From: DUPQ01 sp041678685 | GTDB taxonomy: Bacteria; Bacillota; Clostridia; DUPQ01 | Length of the DNA stretch: 25,375 nucleotides | Assembly: GCA_041678685.1 (NCBI GenBank) | Contig: JBAYNV010000010.1 | Coordinates: 1-25,375, forward strand | Direction of reading: 5' to 3' | Part shown: positions 1-8,595 of the stretch, in pieces | Layout: each line of letters starts with the position of its first letter | How positions within the stretch are numbered: position 1 is the stretch's first letter | Notes under the pieces: generated by a model | What the model saw: the letters and a program-made list of their open reading frames with translations, nothing else | Databases searched by the model: none | Told to the model about the DNA's origin: nothing | Made by a program: the position numbers and the translations under genes

Positions 1-74
1 TAGGTATTACCCCCGATTATTATTATGATAAGGATGATGTACTGATTTATGCAGAAACCTTACTGTCTGAGTGA
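1..74 (+). CDS. 3' end of probable S41 C-terminal-processing peptidase (partial)
   Basis: Only the last 23 codons are present, starting with the complete codon at position 3 and ending in TGA at 72-74. They read GITPDYYYDKDDVLIYAETL plus three residues. The GITPD motif followed by an acidic stretch and an alanine-containing terminal helix is what I know from the C-termini of S41/CtpA-type processing proteases, where it follows the PDZ and catalytic domains. The serine-lysine catalytic residues would lie to the left of the window, so the assignment rests on this tail alone. The gene converges on the adaptor gene at 75-1169 with no spacer between the two stop codons. The frame is probably real; the family is moderately likely. 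Confidence 0.5.
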   Translation, partial: GITPDYYYDKDDVLIYAETLLSE

Positions 75-1169
75 TCACTCAAGAGATATTTCCGTGATCA
101 GTTCATCACCTGCAGTCAGACCGCCAGTTATGACATAGTATTCACCATCTTTTACGGAATCACCTACTGTGACATATCTTATTGTTTTCATCCCATTATC
201 AAGAACATAAAGAAAGTACTGGTTATTCAAGCTGTTGACGAGGTTGCTTTCTACCAGTATAACATCATACAGTTCCAGAATTTTGACGTCATGGAACAAC
301 GAATATATGGTTATTTTTGAATAATCGACTCCTTCCTCAATGATCAAATCCGCTTCTATCACAAGCATTGTTATGTTAGTTCTGGTATTACGATCATAAT
401 AGGTATAAATATCAGCATAATTTATCGCTGCTTTGTACGTGAAACCCTGTGCATCATACAGATCGATTATTTCGCCTGCTGTGTAATTATCTACACTTTT
501 CATCATTTCCGGATCAGATGATGCTAATTCACATACATATCCTGTCGTTTCGTATTTGTATTCATATTCATATGTTCTTATCGCATTTCCGAATTCATCG
601 GCCGCATCCCTATACGTACTGGTAATACTATTGATCACTCCGCTTTTTTTTGCTTTGACCGTATGCGCATCTACCTTTTCCTGCACATCACTAAGTTCTT
701 TCTGCGCAACCTCGATGTCTATTAAGGCAAGCTGCATGTCAAGGTATCCTTCTTTTGTTTCAGCATATTTATTCTTTAATTCTTCATACCTGATCATGCA
801 TAACTCAAGATCTTCCTGCGCAAATCTAAGTTCATCACTTAATTCATCTGAAGGAGCGCATATAAAAATTATATCGTCCTCCTTAACATAAGAATTGATC
901 TCGGTGATGACTCTCTGTACTGAATCCTCTGATGTATAAGTGATATGGATATTATCAATCACTGATGCGTGTATCCATACTTTTTGAGGAGAAGTATCGA
1001 TCAGATCCTCTGTTTCAACGATCCTTGTTTTATAAACTTCATTCATAAGATCGAATTCGGGTGCTTTGTATGGATTCTCTGTTATCACGTCATTGCAGGA
1101 TGTCAGCATCATTGTAACTGCAACAAGTAAAATCAATATACTGCTTTTTATATTAATATTCTTCTTCAT
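75..1169 (-). CDS. HlyD-like lipoprotein adaptor, third of three in the ABC exporter operon
   Basis: This 364-residue lipoprotein has a hydrophobic signal at residues 9-23 and a canonical lipobox LTSC, with the acylated Cys at 25. Residues about 105-170 are heptad-rich and likely form the alpha-hairpin of a membrane-fusion protein. The following 'HTVKAKKSGVI' looks like the second half of a lipoyl/barrel-sandwich motif. The C-terminus (VTVGDSVKDGEYYVITGGL) is the membrane-proximal domain ending seen in HlyD/MacA-type adaptors. In a Gram-positive cell it would sit on the outer face of the membrane and assemble on the FtsX-type permease. Its start overlaps the previous gene by four bases (ATGA), so translation is coupled. 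It is the last gene of the operon and is followed at once by a convergent stop codon. The substrate is unknown. Confidence 0.78.
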   Translation of the reverse strand: MKKNINIKSSILILLVAVTMMLTSCNDVITENPYKAPEFDLMNEVYKTRIVETEDLIDTSPQKVWIHASVIDNIHITYTSEDSVQRVITEINSYVKEDDIIFICAPSDELSDELRFAQEDLELCMIRYEELKNKYAETKEGYLDMQLALIDIEVAQKELSDVQEKVDAHTVKAKKSGVINSITSTYRDAADEFGNAIRTYEYEYKYETTGYVCELASSDPEMMKSVDNYTAGEIIDLYDAQGFTYKAAINYADIYTYYDRNTRTNITMLVIEADLIIEEGVDYSKITIYSLFHDVKILELYDVILVESNLVNSLNNQYFLYVLDNGMKTIRYVTVGDSVKDGEYYVITGGLTAGDELITEISLE

Positions 1170-2275
1170 TTGCTCAATACCTTATCATCCACACTTAATC
1201 CTGAAGTAACTTCAAAGTACATGCCATCTCCTATGCCTAATGTTATATATCTGATCTCAGTTGTGTTTTGATCTCCTAATACATAAACATACGGATTATA
1301 ATCAGAATCGAATTCCATAACGCTGATCGGAATGACAACAACCTGATATGATGCCGATTCGATCAAAACCGTGGAAAAATTCTGGTTGAATGTGATTTCT
1401 TCAGGGATGTATCCATTCTTAAACTCCAGGATCATATATATGTTCGAAGCTCCACCTAGTTCGCTGATATAATCCGTATATATTTTTTTAATATTCACAT
1501 TAGCCATTTCGACATACATATCATATGTTATTGTGTCATCCGCGTTAGACATTTCCAAATTTCTGCCTTCTTTTAAAGAAAATATGATATCTTCTGCATT
1601 CTCATTAGAAACTGGTGCGGATATCAGCAGAATACCATCTTCAATATTGCATATATAAAATGAAACATCAAAAGTTTCTGCAGGATCGACTGAATAACCT
1701 TCAATTCTGGCTATCACTCCCGAACAGGGGGCATATAAAGTGTAAGTATCCTCAATAGCGTATAAAGCATCCAGTTTATCCTTGGCATTTGCATATACGA
1801 CCTTATATGAATTCAATGCAGAGGAGGAGATTTCACCTCTGCTGTATTTCTGAAGCGCATCTTCATATTTTAATTCAGCTCTTCTCGCTGCTATTGAAAG
1901 ATCGAATTCCATATCCGTATCTATTTCGTACGTATATCTTATGAGCTTATCACCTTCATTAACATACTGTCCTTCGGCAACATATAACTCATCTGCATAT
2001 TGAAAACCCAAACCTGCATTTGCGATCGTTGTCTTCATAGGATCATTTGTAAATACACAGCTTCCAACTCCATTGATACCTATTGTCGCTCCATTTACTA
2101 TATCGCCTAACGTAACTGTGATATAGTTATGCTTTAATTCTGATTTATCTACCAATTCGGGAACAAAAACATATTTATCCACAGGGTAAAAATATGAACA
2201 GCTGGTATTGGAAACCAGTATTATCAGTAGGATAACAGTTAATATTATCTTTCTTACTTTATTGTTTGTTTTCAT
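1166..2275 (-). CDS. HlyD-like lipoprotein adaptor, second of three
   Basis: This protein has 369 residues when started at the ATG at 2273-2275. I chose that start because AAGGTG lies 7 bases upstream and the protein then begins MKTNNKVRK followed by a hydrophobic signal. The frame opens 33 bases further upstream (2308), which would put an unusual leader before the signal peptide. The lipobox-like SNTSC places the modified Cys at 26; Asn at -3 is atypical, so lipidation is likely but not certain. The helical hairpin (about 120-165) is shorter than that of the third adaptor and is followed by 'YTLYAPCSGVIARIEG', a clear lipoyl half-motif. The ending 'IRYITLGIGDGMYFEVTSGL' matches HlyD-family C-terminal domains. 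The start lies 17 bases inside the end of the preceding ATPase gene. It is expected to form part of the extracellular conduit of the exporter. Confidence 0.8.
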   Translation of the reverse strand: MKTNNKVRKIILTVILLIILVSNTSCSYFYPVDKYVFVPELVDKSELKHNYITVTLGDIVNGATIGINGVGSCVFTNDPMKTTIANAGLGFQYADELYVAEGQYVNEGDKLIRYTYEIDTDMEFDLSIAARRAELKYEDALQKYSRGEISSSALNSYKVVYANAKDKLDALYAIEDTYTLYAPCSGVIARIEGYSVDPAETFDVSFYICNIEDGILLISAPVSNENAEDIIFSLKEGRNLEMSNADDTITYDMYVEMANVNIKKIYTDYISELGGASNIYMILEFKNGYIPEEITFNQNFSTVLIESASYQVVVIPISVMEFDSDYNPYVYVLGDQNTTEIRYITLGIGDGMYFEVTSGLSVDDKVLSK

Positions 2276-3287
2276 ACTCTTCACCTTTGTATATGACAAT
2301 TTTGCCATCCTGCATAGTAATATGCACTTTACTGTTATTTGGGATCTCCGCCTTGTCCAGATACTCCTCAGGCAGTTTCAGTCTCCCCTGTCTGTCAATG
2401 ACTATCATTTCCTCGTGCGATGCTGAATCCTCAACACCGCTCATTCTGTCAAGTTCCATGATCTGTTCCTTATATGAAGCTTTACGTATATATTCACTCC
2501 CGGTCCTGCCATCTACGATCGTTACCACCCTGTCAACACTTTTTGCAACTCCCCTGTCATGTGTAACTATAATGATCGTTACTCCCAGTTCCTTATTCAA
2601 AGATCGGAAAATATTATATATCAACGACGCTGTTGCACTGTCCACTGCACCTGTAGGTTCATCTGCAAGGAGTATTTTGGGATCATTTGCCATAGCGATC
2701 GCGATCGCTACCCTCTGCTGTTCACCTCCTGATAATTGCGATAACCTATTATGCATCCTGTCCTGCAGTCCCATCATTTTAAGAAGCTCCTGTGCTCTCT
2801 TTTTTGCATCTTTTCTCCCTGCAAGTATCATGGGAATTTCCACATTATGTACCGCAGGAAGGTATGGTATAAGATTTCGGGCATTATTCTGCCATACAAA
2901 TCCGACTTCAGTTTTTTTATAATGCAGTAACTCTGATTTTTTCAATCTTAAGAGGTTTTTACCGTTAACTATAAGTGTTCCTGCATTAGGTCTATCTAAT
3001 CCTCCTATAAGATTCATTAGGGTCGATTTACCGCTGCCGCTATTACCTATAATAGCCATCATTTCACCCTTTTTGATTTCCAGTTCCAATCCCTGCAGAG
3101 CTACGACTTCCGTATCTTTCGATTTATATATTTTAACAAGCCCGTCGCAGAAGATTATATCATTTGGATCGTATCCGGTATTTTCTTCATCCTTGCCATA
3201 AAAATTCTTGCTTTCATCTATACCTTCGGGAGTTTTCTTAGTATCGACAGACACAACCCATTTTTTTATATCGTTAAACAATTTCAT
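2259..3287 (-). CDS. ABC transporter ATPase with C-terminal AbrB/SpoVT-like domain
   Basis: The protein has 342 residues, against about 220-235 for a LolD/MacB-class ATPase. The ABC core spans about 44-262: Walker A GNSGSGKST (81-89), Q-loop Gln133, signature LSGGEQQ (185-191), Walker B ILLADE (205-210) with catalytic Glu210, and switch His243. All key residues are intact. Upstream is an unusual polar, acidic N-terminal extension of about 45 residues. Downstream, residues 294-334 (IDRQGRLKLPEEYLDKAEIP, then a K-V-H-I-T strand and DGKIVIYK) closely resemble a swapped-hairpin AbrB/SpoVT domain. That domain binds DNA or forms dimers in its better known settings. The gene overlaps the previous ATPase by four bases (ATGA), so the two probably form a heterodimer serving the single permease. 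Whether the extra domain binds DNA, dimerises or regulates the ATPase is unknown. Confidence 0.88.
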   Translation of the reverse strand: MKLFNDIKKWVVSVDTKKTPEGIDESKNFYGKDEENTGYDPNDIIFCDGLVKIYKSKDTEVVALQGLELEIKKGEMMAIIGNSGSGKSTLMNLIGGLDRPNAGTLIVNGKNLLRLKKSELLHYKKTEVGFVWQNNARNLIPYLPAVHNVEIPMILAGRKDAKKRAQELLKMMGLQDRMHNRLSQLSGGEQQRVAIAIAMANDPKILLADEPTGAVDSATASLIYNIFRSLNKELGVTIIIVTHDRGVAKSVDRVVTIVDGRTGSEYIRKASYKEQIMELDRMSGVEDSASHEEMIVIDRQGRLKLPEEYLDKAEIPNNSKVHITMQDGKIVIYKGEEYENKQ

Positions 3288-3955
3288 ACTGTCCTCCCGT
3301 CCTGCAACTTTATAACATGGTCTGCAAGGTCGATCATGCTCGGATCATGAGTAGTCATGATTATTGTCATACCCTCGTCGTCAACAAGATGACGAAACAT
3401 TCGTACGATCCTCAAACCTGTTTTTGTATCAAGTTCAGCTGTGGGTTCGTCTGCAAATACGACCTTAGGTCTTGATACCACTGCTCTTGCTATAGCGACT
3501 CTTTGCTGTTCACCGCCTGACATCTGATTAGGTTTATGCTTGAGCCTTTTCTCCAATCCCACATATTTCAGAGCATCTTTGATCGCATTATCCCATATCT
3601 TCTGCGGTTTCCCTGCCATTCTCAATCCGAATTCAACGTTCTCATACGCAGTAAGTACTGATATCAGAGCAACGGATTGGAATACGAAACCCATCTGTGT
3701 TCTTCGGATATTGTCCCTCTTATTGTCACTTATATCGGTTATTTCTTCACCATTGAAAAATACTTTCCCGGATGTAGGTTTATCAAGTGCACCGAATATA
3801 TTCATAAGTGTTGTTTTTCCCGAACCTGATCGTCCTGCTATCATTGTAAGAGTACCCTGTTCTATAGCCACATCCACTTCGTTCAATGCATTTATTATCT
3901 GATTTCCCTGTTTGAAGGTACGGCATATTTTCTGTGTCTCGATTATTACTGCCAT
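3284..3955 (-). CDS. ABC transporter ATPase, LolD/MacB class
   Basis: This 223-residue nucleotide-binding subunit is of typical length for the MacB/LolD/YknY class, which powers FtsX-type permeases by mechanotransmission. All motifs are present: Walker A GRSGSGKTT (41-49), Q-loop Gln93, signature MSGGEQQRVAIARA (145-158), Walker B VVFADE (165-170), the D-loop and switch His203. The ATG lies one base after the stop of the permease gene, with a strong GGGGAGGA site inside the permease's 3' end. Its own end overlaps the second ATPase by four bases. With two full ATPases and one permease of duplicated architecture in the operon, a heterodimeric nucleotide-binding pair is likely. Confidence 0.92.
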   Translation of the reverse strand: MAVIIETQKICRTFKQGNQIINALNEVDVAIEQGTLTMIAGRSGSGKTTLMNIFGALDKPTSGKVFFNGEEITDISDNKRDNIRRTQMGFVFQSVALISVLTAYENVEFGLRMAGKPQKIWDNAIKDALKYVGLEKRLKHKPNQMSGGEQQRVAIARAVVSRPKVVFADEPTAELDTKTGLRIVRMFRHLVDDEGMTIIMTTHDPSMIDLADHVIKLQDGRTV

Positions 3956-3956
3956 A

Positions 3957-6776
3957 TCAATCCTCCCCTAGTTTCAATGCCTGATCGATTTTAAGTCTTG
4001 ATATGAACCTCAGCAGGACAGTTATTCCGATAGTAAGCATCGATCCGGTTATAATGTAGATCCTGATATAATCGATGCCTTCCTGATATGTTTTAAAAGG
4101 TATATATACAGTTTCCAGCGTTGTTATCCTTTCAAACAGCGGAACGAATAACTGACTTGCCAGACCTCCTATAATGATACCGGCTAATACAGATATGATA
4201 GATATAAGTGCCTGTTCATATAATATCATTCTGTACAGCTCACTTTTACTCATTCCCATAGCCCTGAAGATCCCGAACTGCAACACCCTCTGTCTCACGG
4301 ATACAAGCCAGAATATGATGAAACCCACGCAACAGATTATCATGGATATAAGGAAATCCAGTGTAAGCATCCCATTCATGCCGTTAAGTGTGGAATTCTT
4401 TTTTGCACTGATTATAGTATTATCCGTATAATTTGCACCAATTATCAAGTCACCCTCGTTTAAAAGCTCAGTAATGCTTTCCAGCATCTCACTGTCTTTA
4501 CTTCCGTCTGTTTTATTTATCCATACTTTCCCTTTGTCAGACATTGCTTTTAATGTAAAGTAGTAATCGCGTGAAAGAATCGCGAAATTATCATCTGTCA
4601 TACCGGGCCAGTATTCAACAATACCAAGGACAAGGACGTTTTTCATCAGTTCGAATTCATCTTTTACGTTATATGTAAACTCAAAATACTCACCTTGTTC
4701 TACCTCATATGCCTCTGCAACGGATTTTGACAGTATTATGCCATTTGGATATTGCAATAAGAAGTTTAGGTAATTATTGATATGGATCCCATCGTTCAGA
4801 TCGGATCGTAAATATGCAACAGAACTGAATTCTGATGGTTCCAGACCTACGATTTTTGTACTTTCCGGAATTTTGTCCATTATTATATTTGTTGTAAAAA
4901 CGCCTGTTGCATTTTCTACATGTTCCGACTTAACGAACAGTTTCGCTGCTGATATTATACGTGTACCTGTATAATAAACGAAATCGAAACCGCCAAAACC
5001 GTTTTGAACTATGGTAGCAGGAATAACTGTGGCATCAGCACCTATCTCATATCTGATATTTTCCTCAAGATTCTCGTTTAGAGTTCTTCCTGTATTTGCA
5101 TTGAATATTCCTATGCTTATGGAAAGGATCAAAAATATCATTATGAAATGTTTGTAATTACCTCCTCTGGACACATGTGTAAATGCTGCATAAGCAGCAG
5201 GCTTCCACATTTTTTTACCTACAAGGAAAATCAGTTTCATAATATATGGGAATAACCTTATAAACAGCAACCCTACGCCTAAAACAAACATAGTGACTGC
5301 TATGAATAATGTGAAATCCTTGGAAATACTCTCGACTTTCGAAATATACACCATCATGCCTTCATAGTCATATAAAAAATAGGCGGATACAGCGATAAGC
5401 AATATATCAAGAAACATGATCTGCCAGAATGGTTTCTTTGATGTATCAGATATGCTTTGTTTGTGTTCAACTATAGAGTAATTAGAAGCCTTATATGCAG
5501 GTACAAGAATCATCAGTAAATATATGACTGAGCATATTATGCCGTATACCAGTGCAGTACCTGATATTTCAAAAGTGATAGCTTTTCTGTTCACAAATTC
5601 CATGAAACCATTGGCAGCTCCAAGCAGTTTACAGATAAAAACAGCTAATGCGATACCGCAAATATATGATATTACAGATATGATTATCCCCTGATCAAAA
5701 TAGATCCTGAATATCTGTGATCTGCTTGCACCTCTGCTCTCAAGCGTGGAAATTTCGGTCTTTTCCCTTTCCATCATAAGCTGGGATATCATGACCACAT
5801 ATATTCCAATGATCAGTATTATCGGAATTATGAGTAAAATAAATGTGCGGCTCATTATTACCGATTCATTCATATATTTAGCCAGCACTTCCATATAGTT
5901 ATTGCTGACTGGAGCTGAAACATCAAGTTCCACGGGCAACGCAGTCAGTTTATCGGTAGCCATTATAATGGCCTCTGTATCATCTACTATGATATCAGCA
6001 TAATTAAATGAAGCATAACAATTGGCTTGCTGTATGATCAATGATCCCGACTCCAGCAAAGAAGTCATTTCATCATTATAGATATAAAAACATTTATCTT
6101 TCAAATTCAGAAATGAAGATGCATCATCTTTTATTTCAATAATACCTACTATCTTTATTTTTACTGCATATTCGATATCAACAGGTCTGTTACAAAAATA
6201 ATAATAGTCACCTACCGATAATCTATATGTACTTGCAGCATTCTGTGAAACAACAGCCTCAACGCTACCAGACTCATTATCTTTCACAAACATCTCACCG
6301 CCGACGACATCCACATAGTCAGAAAGATTCTCGATTGAACCTATCACGAAATTCCCGGTGGTTACCACTCGACCTGAAGTTACAATGATACCTCGGTTAT
6401 ACATATCTAGTTTGTCAGCAAAATCCTTCTCGTTGAATACATAATATGAATGAGTAGATATATCGCTGAACTTAATGTAAACATCTAAAGGCATTTCTGA
6501 TATGTATTGTATAAAACCTGTATTCAATTTATTTAATATCGTGTTCGCTGAAGCAGAGTCTTCACCATAGAGTGATGCATTCAGAATTATTCTGAAAGGA
6601 AATTCATCATCATTTTCCTGCTTGGTTTTGAATGCTGTGACTAAAAGACTATTATATAATCCGGCTGTATACATAGGTATGGCAGACGCTACCGCAATGG
6701 CAAATGTGCAGCCGATTATCAGACATGCTACCATCCATTTATTATTTAATATTTTTCTAAAAACAAGACGCAGCAT
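3957..6776 (-). CDS. Large FtsX/MacB-type ABC permease with 10 predicted TM segments
   Basis: The 939-residue permease has a duplicated layout. It shows one N-terminal TM (about 13-35), a first extracellular domain (about 36-305) and TMs near 312-332, 362-382, 402-424, 449-468, 486-511 and 542-562. A second extracellular domain (about 565-795) follows, then TMs near 800-825, 854-878 and 905-925. After TM2 and TM8 are the cytoplasmic coupling sequences typical of FtsX domains: 'EKTEISTLESRGASRSQIF' and 'RVLQFGIFRAMGMSKSELY'. Because both halves are in one chain, one copy could replace the usual permease dimer. The start is 2 bases after the stop of the upstream adaptor gene. Members of this superfamily export peptides or lipoproteins or act in resistance; the sequence does not reveal the substrate. 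No two-component system accompanies it. Confidence 0.88.
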   Translation of the reverse strand: MLRLVFRKILNNKWMVACLIIGCTFAIAVASAIPMYTAGLYNSLLVTAFKTKQENDDEFPFRIILNASLYGEDSASANTILNKLNTGFIQYISEMPLDVYIKFSDISTHSYYVFNEKDFADKLDMYNRGIIVTSGRVVTTGNFVIGSIENLSDYVDVVGGEMFVKDNESGSVEAVVSQNAASTYRLSVGDYYYFCNRPVDIEYAVKIKIVGIIEIKDDASSFLNLKDKCFYIYNDEMTSLLESGSLIIQQANCYASFNYADIIVDDTEAIIMATDKLTALPVELDVSAPVSNNYMEVLAKYMNESVIMSRTFILLIIPIILIIGIYVVMISQLMMEREKTEISTLESRGASRSQIFRIYFDQGIIISVISYICGIALAVFICKLLGAANGFMEFVNRKAITFEISGTALVYGIICSVIYLLMILVPAYKASNYSIVEHKQSISDTSKKPFWQIMFLDILLIAVSAYFLYDYEGMMVYISKVESISKDFTLFIAVTMFVLGVGLLFIRLFPYIMKLIFLVGKKMWKPAAYAAFTHVSRGGNYKHFIMIFLILSISIGIFNANTGRTLNENLEENIRYEIGADATVIPATIVQNGFGGFDFVYYTGTRIISAAKLFVKSEHVENATGVFTTNIIMDKIPESTKIVGLEPSEFSSVAYLRSDLNDGIHINNYLNFLLQYPNGIILSKSVAEAYEVEQGEYFEFTYNVKDEFELMKNVLVLGIVEYWPGMTDDNFAILSRDYYFTLKAMSDKGKVWINKTDGSKDSEMLESITELLNEGDLIIGANYTDNTIISAKKNSTLNGMNGMLTLDFLISMIICCVGFIIFWLVSVRQRVLQFGIFRAMGMSKSELYRMILYEQALISIISVLAGIIIGGLASQLFVPLFERITTLETVYIPFKTYQEGIDYIRIYIITGSMLTIGITVLLRFISRLKIDQALKLGED

Positions 6777-6778
6777 AT

Positions 6779-7771
6779 TTATTTGACCCCCAATACGATC
6801 TGTGTGTTCTCATCTATTCCCTGGTCAGGTAAGACAACTACATTTATACCGTCATTGACGCCAAGATCTATAGTAACCGTAACCGGTGTGCCTTCTTCCA
6901 ATATCCTTACACTTCCTGTAGTTGTGCCGGAAACAAAGGTAACAGCAGTAAAAGGTATCAGCAGAGCATCATATACCTGAGCGGTTATGTATGACGCGCT
7001 GACGACATCCCCCAATTCCATCTCTGACATATCCTCCGTGGTAAATTTTATTGTTGTTCCTGACGAATAAGTCACTATACCCGGATACTGAATATTCTTA
7101 TGAGTCACATCAATAACGGTTCCAACTGGCATCGAAAGCACATTTGAGCCCGCTGTCGTCGTACTTATTGTTTTTTCTACCATTTCGGAGATTCGACAGA
7201 CAGAAATAGTCTTTCCGATCGGATCACCCTGTACTTTCTTAATAATTGAAGTAACATATCCGCCGTTTTCACTTACCAGATAACATTTCTCACGGTAATA
7301 TTCCATTTCCTGATAATCATCCTTAGCACGTTCGTAATATATCTCAGCTGATCTTAACTCATATCTGGTGGCCAGACCGTTATTGTATCTTTCCTGAATA
7401 CTGAGAAAATTACTCATCCTGTTCATATAAGTTTCTTCTATTGCATCCGCGCTGTCAGGTATCTGTAATGTTGCTATGACCGTTCCTGCTTCGACATATT
7501 CATTTTCCGTAACAAATACCTCGTCGAGATATCCGTTGACTTCAAAATCATACTGTTTATATTCACCATATTCAGCGGTGACCATACCCATTATGGATAT
7601 CTTGCTCACGATATCGCCTTTTATGACTTTCTGCGTTCTATATTCATAGGACTCCACCTCTTCAACCGGTGGCGTCAGCAACTCATCCTCTTTTGGGAAC
7701 AATGATACACAGCCCGTAAATGAGAGTAGGCATATTGCTGTCAGTATAATAACCAGGATCTTTTTAACCAT
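6779..7771 (-). CDS. HlyD/MacA-like lipoprotein adaptor, first gene of the ABC exporter operon
   Basis: This protein has 330 residues. A signal peptide ends in the lipobox FTGC with modified Cys21, so it is anchored on the outer face of the membrane. Residues 45-90 ('YRTQKVIKGDIVSKISIMG', then 'YVEAGTVIATLQIPD') are the typical entry to a membrane-fusion protein with the first lipoyl half-motif. A short helical hairpin (about 96-150) and 'CYLVSENGGYVTSIIKKVQG' give the second half. The region near 265-325 (DALLIPFTAVTF, then the LGVNDGINVVV segment) is the beta-barrel/membrane-proximal part. It has the most canonical organisation of the three adaptors. The start has AAAGGAAG about 8 bases upstream. 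It begins the operon and probably contacts the permease encoded 2 bases downstream. Confidence 0.85.
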   Translation of the reverse strand: MVKKILVIILTAICLLSFTGCVSLFPKEDELLTPPVEEVESYEYRTQKVIKGDIVSKISIMGMVTAEYGEYKQYDFEVNGYLDEVFVTENEYVEAGTVIATLQIPDSADAIEETYMNRMSNFLSIQERYNNGLATRYELRSAEIYYERAKDDYQEMEYYREKCYLVSENGGYVTSIIKKVQGDPIGKTISVCRISEMVEKTISTTTAGSNVLSMPVGTVIDVTHKNIQYPGIVTYSSGTTIKFTTEDMSEMELGDVVSASYITAQVYDALLIPFTAVTFVSGTTTGSVRILEEGTPVTVTIDLGVNDGINVVVLPDQGIDENTQIVLGVK

Positions 7772-7867
7772 AAATTTCTTCCTTTATTTCAATATGATAA
7801 TTGATTATTCGTATTTTGAAAAGCAAAATTCAATAATTGTCACATAAACCATATAAAATATTAGATT

Positions 7868-7917
7868 AGTATATCATTTTTTTTGCAGTATGATCAGTAT
7901 TAGGTCACGCATACTGC
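7868..7917 (-). promoter_or_regulatory. Candidate promoter/operator of the ABC exporter operon
   Basis: This lies in the 260-base gap (7772-8031) between the pilus operon and the exporter operon. A perfect 8-bp inverted repeat, GCAGTATG (7885-7892) and CATACTGC (7910-7917), is separated by 17 bases. On the minus strand a TATACT -10-like hexamer sits at 7868-7873, immediately downstream, so the repeat would straddle the -35 region. The best -35 match in that register (TGATCA) is poor. That would fit an activator-dependent promoter, or the -10 may be a chance match in AT-rich DNA. The repeat is not a minus-strand terminator, because A residues rather than T residues follow it in that direction. 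The rest of the gap shows no gene and no clear terminator for the pilus operon. Confidence 0.3.
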
Positions 7918-8031
7918 TCATACGGTCGATATTATATCACATTTATATCTAGATACATTCATATCAACCGCACAGATTGCTTCTTAATGATCTGAATATG
8001 CATATCCCTGATATCCTTTAAAAGCTTCATA

Positions 8032-8595
8032 TCAGATTTGAACATCATTATAAAAAGTATAAATAACCAACTGAACTGAAGCGCTGCCGTTTGTGTTTAA
8101 AGATATATTTATGCTTTTTATGTAATAGATATTATTCTGGTTCTGGATATTTCGGATAAAAGTGAAAACACTTACAATATCAGGTGCAGTCATGGATATT
8201 GAGATGGAAACAAATTTTACTGTAGATGGCAGTGTCTGTGTAAACGGAGAAGATGCATCCTGTGTAAAAGTGATCTTGTAATTATTAGCATCAGAAAGCC
8301 CAGACAGGTTACGCAGCAATTCGATTTCAACACCGGTCTGGTTCTGGTTAAATGTGTTTGGCAGATACTGTATTATATCCTCGACATTATAAAATTTTTC
8401 TTCTTCTTGTTTAGTAAGTAAGGAATCAATCTGTATTTGCAACAATTGTTTCTCCTGCTCTAAAGCATCAAGTTGATTTACATGCAGATTAAGGATCAAA
8501 AAATACCCTGCCAGAATAATAACGAAAAAACCGGCAATCCATACAAATATGCTGAAACGAGTCAGTTTTTTACCGAAAACATCAACTTTACGCAT
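8032..8595 (-). CDS. pilO: PilO-like type IV pilus assembly protein
   Basis: This is a bitopic protein of 187 residues. It has a short cytoplasmic N-terminus, one TM (about 15-37), a coiled coil (about 42-70, rich in L/E/Q heptads) and an alpha/beta domain with the ferredoxin-like pattern of PilO/GspM. I chose the ATG at 8593-8595 because AGGTGG lies 9 bases upstream. A TTG 18 bases further upstream is in frame but weaker. The gene overlaps the end of the PilN-like gene by 8 bases and closes the minus-strand pilus operon. Assignment rests on topology, size and the M-N-O gene order; sequence identity in this family is always low. It should pair with PilN in the membrane to form the alignment platform of the pilus machine. 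Confidence 0.7.
   Translation of the reverse strand: MRKVDVFGKKLTRFSIFVWIAGFFVIILAGYFLILNLHVNQLDALEQEKQLLQIQIDSLLTKQEEEKFYNVEDIIQYLPNTFNQNQTGVEIELLRNLSGLSDANNYKITFTQDASSPFTQTLPSTVKFVSISISMTAPDIVSVFTFIRNIQNQNNIYYIKSINISLNTNGSASVQLVIYTFYNDVQI

Noticed and set aside
2266..2922. Open frame on the plus strand opposite the second ATPase
   Set aside because: It has low-complexity Ser/Leu/Ile composition, no ribosome site and mirrors a conserved gene; an antisense shadow. Similar shadows opposite the permease, PilB, the symporter and MurG were left out for the same reason.
7901..7926. GGTCACGCA on the plus strand, like the start of a c-di-GMP (GEMM-I) riboswitch
   Set aside because: Only nine bases match. 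The rest of the aptamer (the second conserved GACGCAAAG block and GCC stem) is absent, and no plus-strand gene follows. No GEMM-like aptamer was seen before the pilin or pilB operon either.
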